Assembly: GCA_013203755.1 (NCBI GenBank)
Contig: JABMPI010000205.1
Location: 1 to 5,977 of the forward strand
Direction: 5' to 3'
Length of the DNA: 5,977 nucleotides
Source: Bacteroidota bacterium
GTDB taxonomy: Bacteria; Bacteroidota; Bacteroidia; Bacteroidales; Prolixibacteraceae
This document shows positions 1 through 5,467 of the stretch, in pieces (the first letter of the stretch is position 1; every line of letters starts with the position of its first letter). The notes below the pieces were generated by a model that did not search any database, was not told the DNA's origin, and saw only the letters and a list, made by a program, of their open reading frames with translations. A program made the position numbers and the translations under genes.

Positions 1-2
1 CC

Positions 3-422
3 CCATTTATCTACTTTCTAAAAGAGCGGATAAATGTTGACCGACTGAAAATTTCGAAAGATAATTACGATTTACGGAAAAAGGAGTTAATCAACCGCAT
101 CGAATCTGTAATTGAATATGCAAGCAGTTCAACCAAATGCCGAAGCCAGATTCTGTTGGAGTATTTTGGTGAAACCGACTCTGCACCTTGCGGAACATGC
201 GATGTTTGTAAATCGGTGAAAACATTAGATCTGAGCTCTTTTGAATTTGAAACCATTGGCAAGGAAATAAAGAAAATATTGGACAGTCCAATCACTTACG
301 AAAATCTTCTTTTAAAATTAAAAGGCGACCAACAAAAAATGCGTCAGGTTATTAAGTGGTTGCTCGATAATAATAAAATAATATACCGCATCGATAATCA
401 GTTGGAGTGGGCTAAGAAGTGA
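3..422 (+). CDS. recQ: RecQ-family ATP-dependent DNA helicase, C-terminal part (5' end outside window)
   Basis: The frame is open from the left edge to the TGA at 420-422, giving 139 residues with no start codon, so only the C-terminus is present. Fragment residues 46-69 form the RecQ zinc-binding module: Cys46 in TKCRSQILLEYFGE, then Cys63, Cys66 and Cys69 in CGTCDVC (C-x16-C-x2-C-x2-C). RecQ enzymes are 3'-5' DNA helicases in recombination and fork repair; the zinc module lies next to the helicase core and is needed for folding and DNA binding. About 70 residues follow, resembling a short winged-helix (RQC-like) end (about 80-137), and there is no room for an HRDC domain. That matches the shorter RecQ type common in Bacteroidota. 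The helicase motifs themselves are out of view. Family assignment is firm; the choice among RecQ paralogues is not. Confidence 0.9.
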   Translation, partial: PFIYFLKERINVDRLKISKDNYDLRKKELINRIESVIEYASSSTKCRSQILLEYFGETDSAPCGTCDVCKSVKTLDLSSFEFETIGKEIKKILDSPITYENLLLKLKGDQQKMRQVIKWLLDNNKIIYRIDNQLEWAKK

Positions 423-423
423 G

Positions 424-458
424 GGAGAAAGTTGTCAGTCGTCTGTCTCAGTCGCAGT
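424..458 (+). repeat. CAGTC-rich post-stop motif, copy 1
   Basis: Immediately after the recQ stop is a stretch with CAGTCG at 436-441, GTCTCAGT at 445-452 and CAGTCGCAGT at 449-458. A related stretch follows the stop of the methyltransferase gene (3253-3280). The two share the 10-mer CAGTCGCAGT, the 8-mer GTCTCAGT and a leading G-x-GAAAGT at the same distance before the first CAGTCG. By eye, 14 of 18 positions match without gaps across 424-441 versus 3253-3270. It could be a degenerate, simple-repeat-derived intergenic element. Its function is unknown. Confidence 0.5.
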
Positions 459-570
459 AATCAGAAGTGTTCCCCAGAGAGTAGACGAAGGATCAGTCTC
501 CGTTTTTGGTAATATAGTTTATCAATTTGTCCTTTATGCTACTATCTAGTCAGGCTTCAAATTTCGGGTA

Positions 571-606
571 CGTCATTCCGTCCGTCAGCCGACGGATTCG
601 GAATCT
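571..606 (+). repeat. REP-like palindromic element, left copy of an inverted pair
   Basis: A 36-nt element has the plan CGTC, stem ATTCCG, stem TCCGTC, loop AGCC, stem GACGGA, bulge TT, stem CGGAAT, CT. It can fold into a 12-bp hairpin with one 2-nt bulge. An inverted copy lies 14 nt away (621-655). Conserved CGTCAT and ATCT ends around a variable stem are typical of intergenic repeated extragenic palindromes, which usually occur in many copies per genome and are often spread by RAYT transposases. No RAYT gene is in the window. Confidence 0.7.
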
Positions 607-620
607 TACGTTGTGTAGGG

Positions 621-655
621 AGATGCTGATCCGTCGGCTGACGGACAACATGACG
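621..655 (-). repeat. REP-like palindromic element, right copy of an inverted pair
   Basis: Read on the minus strand, this 35-nt element is CGTC, ATGTTG, TCCGTC, AGCC, GACGGA, T, CAGCAT, CT, the same plan as the left copy. The 18-mer GTCCGTCAGCCGACGGAT is identical in both. The outer stem differs at three positions. Two of them have full compensatory partner changes and the third gives a T-G wobble, so the hairpin is kept although the sequence is not. The pair forms a REP doublet that could also pair arm to arm into a cruciform or long RNA hairpin. Confidence 0.7.
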
Positions 656-833
656 TTCTGAAGTTGCAGGTTTGACTTAACACTACTTTGTGGTTAGTTT
701 TCTTCCAATAATTTTTCAATATTACAATTTGTCCATATAACCGTTTAACCATTTTTTATTTTCCTCATTTACGCATCCACACATTTATTCATTCCCTAAT
801 TCACCCCTTTCCTTCATTCTTGGAAATCTTTTT

Positions 834-841
834 TACTTTTG
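834..841 (+). promoter_or_regulatory. Candidate Bacteroidota -7 promoter box (TACTTTTG)
   Basis: TACTTTTG matches the TAnnTTTG -7 consensus of the Bacteroidota housekeeping sigma factor exactly and lies 22 nt before the ATG at 864, implying a very short leader. No clear -33 TTTG is seen at the usual spacing; the nearest candidates are a TTTC at 808-811 and a badly spaced TTG at 820-822. It is the best candidate promoter for the three-gene operon. Confidence 0.5.
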
Positions 842-863
842 CAGCAGTTTTAGAAAAGTTGAA

Positions 864-1481
864 ATGGAAAATCTAGATACACATCAAATTGTATATTCGA
901 AAAATGTAGTTGAATTTGTTACTGTAGCCAATGAATATTGTACTTCGGTAGAAAATGCTGCCCATTATTCAGCTCAGGAAAACTTACAACGACTGCAAAA
1001 ACTTTTGCCCTTACTTTACATCAAAACATCTGTTTTGCCAAAAATTGAAAGGGTACTCGACGACGTGTTGGAAAGTTATGTGTCGGAGTTGGACTACAAT
1101 GTATTGCACCAAAAATGGTTGGAGATTTTAAATGAAAACGATGGCTTTTATGAAGTTTTCGACCCCAGTATTCAGTTTGGTCAAGAGACGGTAACTGCCA
1201 GTGTATCTGAAAATTTACTCGACATTTATCAAGATTTAAAAAACTTTATAACTTCTTATAGCATTGGAAACGAAGAGGTAATGAACGATTCACTGTCTGA
1301 ATGTCTGTTCCGTTTTGAAGGCGGGTGGGGACAACAATTGGTAAATGTAATGCGTGCCGTACACATGCTGGTATACAGCGATACTGATTTTGGTGAAACA
1401 GAAATTAAAAAAGAAGTTAAGCCGGGAACGGATAATCCAAAATGGTTAGATAACTTTTGGGAAGCTAATGAGGAAATATAA
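864..1481 (+). CDS. DUF5063 domain-containing protein, first gene of a three-gene operon
   Basis: This 205-residue protein resembles the DUF5063 family of Bacteroidota, whose biochemical function is not established. The composition is acidic and rich in predicted helix, with no signal peptide or membrane segment, so it is probably cytoplasmic. The most family-like part is the C-terminal half: SECLFRFEGGWGQQLVNVMRAVHML at about residues 143-168 and a tail ending in PKWLDNFWEANEEI. The start at 864 fits a TACTTTTG box 22 nt upstream; there is no strong Shine-Dalgarno. The next gene begins 3 nt after the stop, so the two are almost certainly co-transcribed. That adjacency to a 3'-5' exonuclease, which I recall as recurrent in Bacteroidota, is the only functional hint. 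Family naming is from memory of sequence character, not a profile search. Confidence 0.75.
   Translation: MENLDTHQIVYSKNVVEFVTVANEYCTSVENAAHYSAQENLQRLQKLLPLLYIKTSVLPKIERVLDDVLESYVSELDYNVLHQKWLEILNENDGFYEVFDPSIQFGQETVTASVSENLLDIYQDLKNFITSYSIGNEEVMNDSLSECLFRFEGGWGQQLVNVMRAVHMLVYSDTDFGETEIKKEVKPGTDNPKWLDNFWEANEEI
1471..1476 (+). promoter_or_regulatory. Ribosome binding site AGGAAA for the exonuclease gene
   Basis: AGGAAA lies 8 nt before the ATG at 1485, inside the last codons of the DUF5063 gene. It supports 1485 as the start and indicates translational coupling. It is one of the few Shine-Dalgarno-like sites in this window. Confidence 0.5.
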
Positions 1482-1484
1482 CGA

Positions 1485-2060
1485 ATGTTTAAAGAAAGTA
1501 TAACAAAAGAGGAGTTGGTTGAATTGCCGTTAAAGTGGTTTGAGGGTGAGATTATTATTGTAGATGATAAAAAGACACTTAGACAGGCTGAGAAAATTCT
1601 TTCGAAACAAACTGTAATAGGGTTCGACACCGAAACAAAGCCTGCCTTTAAAAAGGGAGTGTTTAATCACGTAGCTTTGCTCCAATTGTCAACTAAAAAA
1701 CAGGCTTTTTTAATTCGATTGAATCAAATTGGACTATCGAAAAAGATTTGTGACATTTTAGCTAATCCGGATATTGTTAAACCCGGTGTTGCCATTCACG
1801 ACGACATAAAAGGTTTGCAAGCGCTGAGGAAATTTAAACCTGCGGGTTTTGTAGAACTACAAGACAGTGCCAAAGAGTTAGGTATCCAAAATTTTAGTTT
1901 GAAAAAATTAACTGCAATTGCCTGTGGATTCCGCATCTCAAAAGGTGCACAACTTTCTAATTGGGAAGCCGATGAATTTACCGAAAAACAACAAATATAT
2001 GCTGCTACCGATGCCTGGACAGGATTGGAGATTTACGAAATGTTTTCAAAAAATATATAA
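1485..2060 (+). CDS. 3'-5' exonuclease, single-domain DEDDy type (WRN/RNase D-like)
   Basis: This 191-residue protein carries all three Exo motifs of the DEDDy superfamily. Exo I is IGFDTETKPAF with Asp48 and Glu50. Exo II is PGVAIHDDIKGL, with Asp107 the likely metal ligand. Exo III is IYAATDAW with Tyr172 and Asp176. The preceding LSNWEADEFTEKQQ is close to the Werner-syndrome exonuclease domain (SNW, then a Gln just before YAATDA). Such enzymes remove nucleotides from 3' ends using two metal ions. RNase D trims RNA and WRN-type domains act on DNA, and the sequence alone does not settle the substrate. There is no HRDC or helicase domain, so it is a stand-alone exonuclease. It sits 3 nt after the DUF5063 gene and its stop shares one base with the methyltransferase start. 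Co-transcription with an rRNA methyltransferase makes an RNA role plausible, which is inference. Confidence 0.9.
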   Translation: MFKESITKEELVELPLKWFEGEIIIVDDKKTLRQAEKILSKQTVIGFDTETKPAFKKGVFNHVALLQLSTKKQAFLIRLNQIGLSKKICDILANPDIVKPGVAIHDDIKGLQALRKFKPAGFVELQDSAKELGIQNFSLKKLTAIACGFRISKGAQLSNWEADEFTEKQQIYAATDAWTGLEIYEMFSKNI

Positions 2061-3250
2061 TGCTCGATAACTACACAAAAATAGTATTAAAGTCTGGTAA
2101 AGATCAGGCATTAAAGCGCTTTCATCCCTGGATTTTTTCCGGTGCAATTAAAAAAATGTATGGCCCTGTTTCCGAAGGAGATTTGGTTGTTGTTTATTCA
2201 AACCAGGATGAATTTCTGGGAATTGGACATTATCAGATTGGTTCTATTGCCATTCGTATTGTTTCATTTGTGGAGGTAGTTCCTGATTTCGATTTCTGGA
2301 AAATGAAAATTGAAAGTGCATGGAACCTGCGCAAAGGTTTGGGTTACACAGAAGATGCTGCAACCAATGTTTTTCGTTTGGTTCATGCCGAAGGAGACGG
2401 AATGCCGGGGCTGGTTATCGACTTTTACAACGGTACTGCTGTAATGCAAATGCACTCCATTGGAATGTATTTAATTCGCGAAGACCTGGTTAAAGTTTTG
2501 CAGGAAGTGATGGGCGACAAACTAAAAGCTGTTTATAATAAAAGTGCAAAAACACTTCCGTTTAAAGCTGAAATAGCTTCTGAAGATGGTTATTTGTTTG
2601 GCGAAAAAACGCAAAATGAAGTATTAGAATATGGACTGAAATTTAAGGTCGATTGGGAATTGGGGCAAAAAACAGGCTTTTTTATCGACCAACGTGAGAA
2701 TCGTTTGCTGGTACAAAAATATTCTCAAAACCGCGATGTGCTGAATATGTTTTGTTACACCGGCGGATTTTCGTTTTATGCCATGAAAGGTGGTGCCAAT
2801 TCTGTTCATTCGGTTGATGCTTCGGCAAAAGCCATTGATTTAACAAACGAAAATGTAGAATTAAATTTCCCCGAAGATACACGCCACGAAGCTATTGTTG
2901 CTGATGGGTTTGAATATTTAAAGGATATTCATGAAAAATACGATTTGATAATTTTGGATCCTCCGGCATTTGCAAAACACCGCAATACTATGCCACAAGC
3001 GTTAAAAGGATACAAACGTATAAATACCCGGGCCTTCGAACAAATTAGAAAAGGTGGTATTCTGTTTACTTTTTCGTGTTCGCAAGTAGTTTCGAAAGAA
3101 CGTTTCCGCGAGGCCGTATTTTCGGCAGCGGCAATCTCGGGAAGGAAAGTACGTATTTTGCACCAGTTGAACCAACCCACCGATCACCCTGTTAATATTT
3201 ACCACCCCGAGAGTGAATATTTGAAGGGATTGGTTTTGCATGTGGAGTAA
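2060..3250 (+). CDS. rlmI: Class I SAM-dependent 23S rRNA methyltransferase, RlmI-like (PUA plus Rossmann domains)
   Basis: This 396-residue protein is the same length as E. coli RlmI, which makes m5C1962 in 23S rRNA. An N-terminal PUA RNA-binding domain occupies about residues 1-75, with the signature FHPWIFSGAI at 21-30. A linker domain follows, then GQKTGFFIDQREN at 202-214. SAM motif I is LNMFCYTGGFSFYA (228-241), the motif II acid is Asp253, motif IV is LDPPAF (299-304), and FSCSQ (338-342) holds Cys340, the likely catalytic cysteine. The start codon overlaps the exonuclease stop as TAATG, with no Shine-Dalgarno, which suggests coupled translation. The enzyme is soluble and ribosome-directed. 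Assignment to the RlmI/YccW family is secure; the exact modified base in this organism is inferred from the family. Confidence 0.9.
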   Translation: MLDNYTKIVLKSGKDQALKRFHPWIFSGAIKKMYGPVSEGDLVVVYSNQDEFLGIGHYQIGSIAIRIVSFVEVVPDFDFWKMKIESAWNLRKGLGYTEDAATNVFRLVHAEGDGMPGLVIDFYNGTAVMQMHSIGMYLIREDLVKVLQEVMGDKLKAVYNKSAKTLPFKAEIASEDGYLFGEKTQNEVLEYGLKFKVDWELGQKTGFFIDQRENRLLVQKYSQNRDVLNMFCYTGGFSFYAMKGGANSVHSVDASAKAIDLTNENVELNFPEDTRHEAIVADGFEYLKDIHEKYDLIILDPPAFAKHRNTMPQALKGYKRINTRAFEQIRKGGILFTFSCSQVVSKERFREAVFSAAAISGRKVRILHQLNQPTDHPVNIYHPESEYLKGLVLHVE

Positions 3251-3252
3251 AG

Positions 3253-3280
3253 GTGGAAAGTATACAGTCGCAGTCTCAGT
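3253..3280 (+). repeat. CAGTC-rich post-stop motif, copy 2
   Basis: This stretch begins 2 nt after the methyltransferase stop and contains GGAAAGT at 3255-3261 and CAGTCGCAGTCTCAGT at 3265-3280. It matches the copy after recQ (424-458) in both wording and placement next to a stop codon. No coding or clear hairpin potential was seen. Confidence 0.5.
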
Positions 3281-3291
3281 TTGCTGTAGAA

Positions 3292-3307
3292 ACAAGGCAC
3301 GCCTTGT
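3292..3307. repeat. Small palindrome, ACAAGGC / GCCTTGT
   Basis: Perfect 7-nt arms flank AC, which as a hairpin is more realistically a 6-bp stem with a CACG loop. It lies 41 nt after the methyltransferase stop and is followed by CTTGATATTA rather than a T run, so it is not a convincing intrinsic terminator. The preceding GTAGAA and following CTTGAT look like decayed outer arms. I recall intergenic repeats of the form GTAGA-ACAAGGC-GCCTTGT-TCTAC as common in Bacteroidota genomes, so this may be a degenerate copy. Confidence 0.5.
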
Positions 3308-3356
3308 CTTGATATTAGATTATAGCAAAAGCTAGAATGATATAAAACAGATTATT

Positions 3357-4067
3357 ATGATTTTCGAGAAAATAACAGAATTATACAATACCCAACTTGC
3401 AGATAAATCGATAGTTGATAAATTGAAATTTTTGGTTGAAACTCATAAGGGGAAAGTAATTTTCACAACCAGTTTTGGCTACGAAGACCAGGTAATTACC
3501 GACTATATATTTAAAAATAATTTAGATATTAAAGTAATTACTTTAGATACTGGTCGTCTGTTTCCTGAAATCTACAAAGTTTATCGCAGTACCCTCGAAA
3601 AATACAAAAAGCCCATAAAAGCCTATTTTCCACCTACCGAAAAAGTAGAAGAGTTACTGGATAAAAAAGGCCCGTTTAGCTTTTACGAATCCTTGGAAAA
3701 TCGCAAAGAATGTTGTTTTATTCGCAAGGTAATTCCGTTAAAACGTGCGTTGGAAGGTAACGAAGTTTGGATTACCGGTTTACGTGCATCGCAGTCGGAC
3801 AACCGCAGCGAAATGAAACATTTTGAGTGGGATGCCGGAAACGAAATGGTAAAATTTAATCCGCTAATGGAGTGGAGTTTGGAGCAAACCAAAGATTACG
3901 TAAAAGAAAACAACGTACCCTACAATGTTTTGCACGACCAGGGTTTTGTCAGTATCGGTTGCCAACCTTGTACACGCGCTATTCAACCTGGCGAAGATTT
4001 CCGCGCCGGCCGCTGGTGGTGGGAGCAAGGTTCAGGTAAAGAGTGTGGGTTGCACGATATTAAGTGA
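3357..4067 (+). CDS. cysH: Assimilatory APS/PAPS reductase (CysH family, [4Fe-4S] type)
   Basis: This 236-residue protein reduces adenylyl sulfate (or PAPS) to sulfite with thioredoxin or glutaredoxin in cytoplasmic sulfate assimilation. The adenylyl-binding N-terminal half has TTSFGYEDQ (37-45) and ITLDTGRLFPE (61-71). ITGLRASQSDNR (139-150) is a typical family segment. Cys119-Cys120 (ECCFIRK) and Cys202/Cys205 (GCQPC) are the four cysteines that bind the iron-sulfur cluster in the APS-preferring branch. Catalytic Cys230 lies in ECGLH near the C-terminus. The PAPS-only enterobacterial type lacks the CC and CxxC pairs, so APS is the more likely substrate. The natural C-terminus is intact. The start at 3357 gives a full N-terminus; the leader shows no clear Shine-Dalgarno. 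No cysD or cysN neighbour is visible, and the downstream side is occupied by an integrase gene. Confidence 0.93.
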   Translation: MIFEKITELYNTQLADKSIVDKLKFLVETHKGKVIFTTSFGYEDQVITDYIFKNNLDIKVITLDTGRLFPEIYKVYRSTLEKYKKPIKAYFPPTEKVEELLDKKGPFSFYESLENRKECCFIRKVIPLKRALEGNEVWITGLRASQSDNRSEMKHFEWDAGNEMVKFNPLMEWSLEQTKDYVKENNVPYNVLHDQGFVSIGCQPCTRAIQPGEDFRAGRWWWEQGSGKECGLHDIK

Positions 4068-4127
4068 AGCACTAGCGTTTACGCCCACTACAAGCCACTT
4101 TCAGAGTTATTTATATTAATCTTTTTG

Positions 4128-4157
4128 TTGGCGTGTACAGCCTATTTTGTACCTTTA
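4128..4157 (+). promoter_or_regulatory. Weak candidate promoter for the integrase gene
   Basis: TTG at 4128-4130 and TACCTTTA at 4150-4157 (7 of 8 matches to TAnnTTTG) are separated by 19 nt, a spacing compatible with the Bacteroidota -33/-7 promoter. This would give a leader of roughly 45-50 nt containing the TTAGAA half-sites. Individual matches of this quality are expected by chance in AT-rich DNA. Confidence 0.3.
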
Positions 4158-4167
4158 TTTCATATAT

Positions 4168-4193
4168 GTTTTAGAATAGTTTTAGAATTCTAA
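4168..4193. promoter_or_regulatory. Cluster of three TTAGAA half-sites upstream of the integrase (possible operator or recombinase site)
   Basis: GTTTTAGAAT occurs twice, at 4168-4177 and 4179-4188, with an 11-nt period, about one helical turn. The second copy runs into the perfect 12-nt palindrome TTAGAATTCTAA at 4182-4193. The result is two direct TTAGAA half-sites and one inverted one, 18-43 nt before the integrase ATG. The arrangement suits a dimeric regulator or a recombinase binding region. The binding protein is unknown; the nearby S24 repressor is only one candidate. Confidence 0.4.
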
Positions 4194-4210
4194 CTAAAAA
4201 ACACTTCATT

Positions 4211-5467
4211 ATGGCAACTTTCAAAGCAGTAATCCTAAAAGGGAAAAATGACATTAAAGGCGACGGAACATCGAATATCAAAATTCGTATTACTCACCAA
4301 CGCAAATTAAAATATCTCTCTACTGACTTATTTATTTCTCCCTCTCATTTTAATAATAAAGAAGGTCTGATGAAATATGGAAAGCATAAAAATTTCGTTA
4401 ATGTACGACTTACTGAAATTCTACATAAATATCGTTTAAGTGCTTTGAAAATAGACGAGCATATAAATACAATGTCAATCAATGAACTTAGAGAATATTT
4501 GCTTAAAGGTGAAATTAAAAATTATCAAATAGATTTTTTTGATTTTATAAGGGAATTTGCTTCTACTGTGGAAGTTGAAGCAACCAAAAGTCAGTATTTA
4601 CAAACACTTAGCAATTTAAGAAAATTTGTTGGAGATAAACTTCCTGTTTCAGAAATTAATTTGAATTTTCTCAATAGCTATGCCGCATTCTTGCGTTCTA
4701 ATGGTGTTAAGAATGGTGTTATTAATTATATGAGAACATTTAGAAGTTTATTTAATAAATGCCGAGATAAATACAATGAAGAAGAAATAGATAGAATTCT
4801 AATTCCACAATATCCTTTCCGAAAATACAAAATACCCAAAAGAGGTTCAAAAACAAGGGATCATATACTAACAGTAGAAGAAATTATTAAGCTTAAAAAG
4901 CATAAACCGTTGAATGACAGAGAAAAATATGCACGAGATATTTTCATGTTGATGTTTTATCTTATAGGAATAGAAAGTAAAGACCTTTATTATTTGGGAA
5001 AACCACGGAATGGTCGCATATACTATGATCGATTTAAAACAGGCAAAGAATTTTCAATACGTCTGGAACCGGAAGCCTTGGAAATTATCAAACGCTATAA
5101 AGGCAAAAAAATGTTATTGAATGCATCTGAAAAATTCAAGGATCATAGAATATTTTTTAGACTCATTAATCATAATATTAGTGGAAACAAACCTAGGAAT
5201 GTACACGGCATTTTGCCACGATTAAATATTCAAAAAAATGTAACAACAAAATGGGCAAGGCACACATGGGCAACAATAGCACGAAACGACTGTAAAATAA
5301 GCATGGATGATATTTCCTTTTCTTTAGGTCACACGAATAAGAATAACCTTGTTACGGATATGTATATAAAATATGATTATTCAATAATAGATGAATCAAA
5401 CAGAAAAGTAATTGATTTTGTAAACCTACATTGCACTTCTCTCGATGTGCCCCTTAATAACGAATAA
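4211..5467 (+). CDS. Tyrosine recombinase / integrase of a mobile element
   Basis: This 418-residue protein has the three-domain plan of Bacteroidota integrases. An arm-DNA-binding N-terminus spans about residues 1-90 (KIRITHQRKLKYLSTDLFIS and following), a SAM-like core-binding domain about 105-205, and a catalytic domain about 215-400. Visible catalytic residues are Lys276 (FKTGK), Arg350 (KWARHTWATIA), His374 (SLGHT) and the nucleophile Tyr385 (VTDMYIKYD). Two canonical positions differ: the first arginine aligns with Glu255 (LIGIESKDL) and the first histidine of HxxR is Lys347. Similar loss of the first arginine is known for IntDOT of CTnDOT, so the protein may still be active. The gene is visibly AT-richer than its left neighbours, starts 143 nt after cysH, and its last 42 nt overlap the convergent repressor gene. 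It probably catalyses integration and excision of an element extending to the right. No tRNA or obvious att duplication is visible. Confidence 0.9.
   Translation: MATFKAVILKGKNDIKGDGTSNIKIRITHQRKLKYLSTDLFISPSHFNNKEGLMKYGKHKNFVNVRLTEILHKYRLSALKIDEHINTMSINELREYLLKGEIKNYQIDFFDFIREFASTVEVEATKSQYLQTLSNLRKFVGDKLPVSEINLNFLNSYAAFLRSNGVKNGVINYMRTFRSLFNKCRDKYNEEEIDRILIPQYPFRKYKIPKRGSKTRDHILTVEEIIKLKKHKPLNDREKYARDIFMLMFYLIGIESKDLYYLGKPRNGRIYYDRFKTGKEFSIRLEPEALEIIKRYKGKKMLLNASEKFKDHRIFFRLINHNISGNKPRNVHGILPRLNIQKNVTTKWARHTWATIARNDCKISMDDISFSLGHTNKNNLVTDMYIKYDYSIIDESNRKVIDFVNLHCTSLDVPLNNE

Larger units (their letters stand above)
548..677. repeat. Larger imperfect inverted repeat enclosing the REP-like doublet
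   Basis: Outside the REP core, the left flank from 548 (AGTCA) to the ACGTCAT at 570-576 aligns with the reverse complement of 650-677, using three single-base gaps. In the hand alignment all six substitutions are of the kind that become G-U or U-G pairs in plus-strand RNA. The inner 28-nt arms (570-597 and 629-656) match at 25 of 28 positions, with a 31-nt loop. It may act as a 3'-UTR or termination structure for recQ, or may simply be the full length of the repeat. Confidence 0.5.
423..863. other. 441-base intergenic region, recQ to DUF5063 gene
   Basis: No credible gene was found on either strand. From left to right it contains a CAGTC-rich motif directly after the recQ stop (about 424-458) and a weak AGAC/GTCT pair (483-486, 496-499) followed by five T at 503-507. 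An inverted pair of REP-like hairpins (571-655) lies inside a longer imperfect inverted repeat (548-677). An AT-rich stretch (about 690-833) then leads into the promoter box of the downstream operon. The only ATG-initiated reading frame worth noting, 536-661, lies across the repeat and is not considered a gene. Confidence 0.8.

Noticed and set aside
156..422. TTG at 156 as the start of a short separate protein
   Set aside because: The same frame is open to the left edge and the zinc-site cysteine encoded upstream (Cys46) belongs to the same domain, so this is the tail of RecQ.
483..507. Possible intrinsic terminator after recQ (AGAC/GTCT pair, then five T)
   Set aside because: The stem is only 4 bp with a 9-nt loop, and three bases separate it from the T run, so it is too weak to call.
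536..661. A 41-codon ATG-initiated reading frame crossing the inverted repeat
   Set aside because: It lies entirely over the REP-like doublet, has no ribosome binding site, and its residues simply reflect the palindrome.
1256..1630. Minus-strand 124-codon reading frame over the DUF5063/exonuclease junction
   Set aside because: It is antisense to two well-supported genes and has no recognisable domain.
3002..3295. Minus-strand 97-codon frame covering the end of the methyltransferase and the following spacer
   Set aside because: It has no family resemblance and is antisense to the conserved SAM-binding domain.
3323..3334. TAGC-AAAA-GCTA hairpin in the cysH leader as a riboswitch or attenuator
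   Set aside because: A 4-bp AT-rich stem in a 106-nt intergenic region lacks the size and conserved features of known sulfur-related riboswitches such as SAM elements.
3925..4119. Plus-strand 64-codon frame running past the end of cysH
   Set aside because: It overlaps the conserved cysH C-terminus (GCQPC to ECGLH) in another frame and has no domain character.
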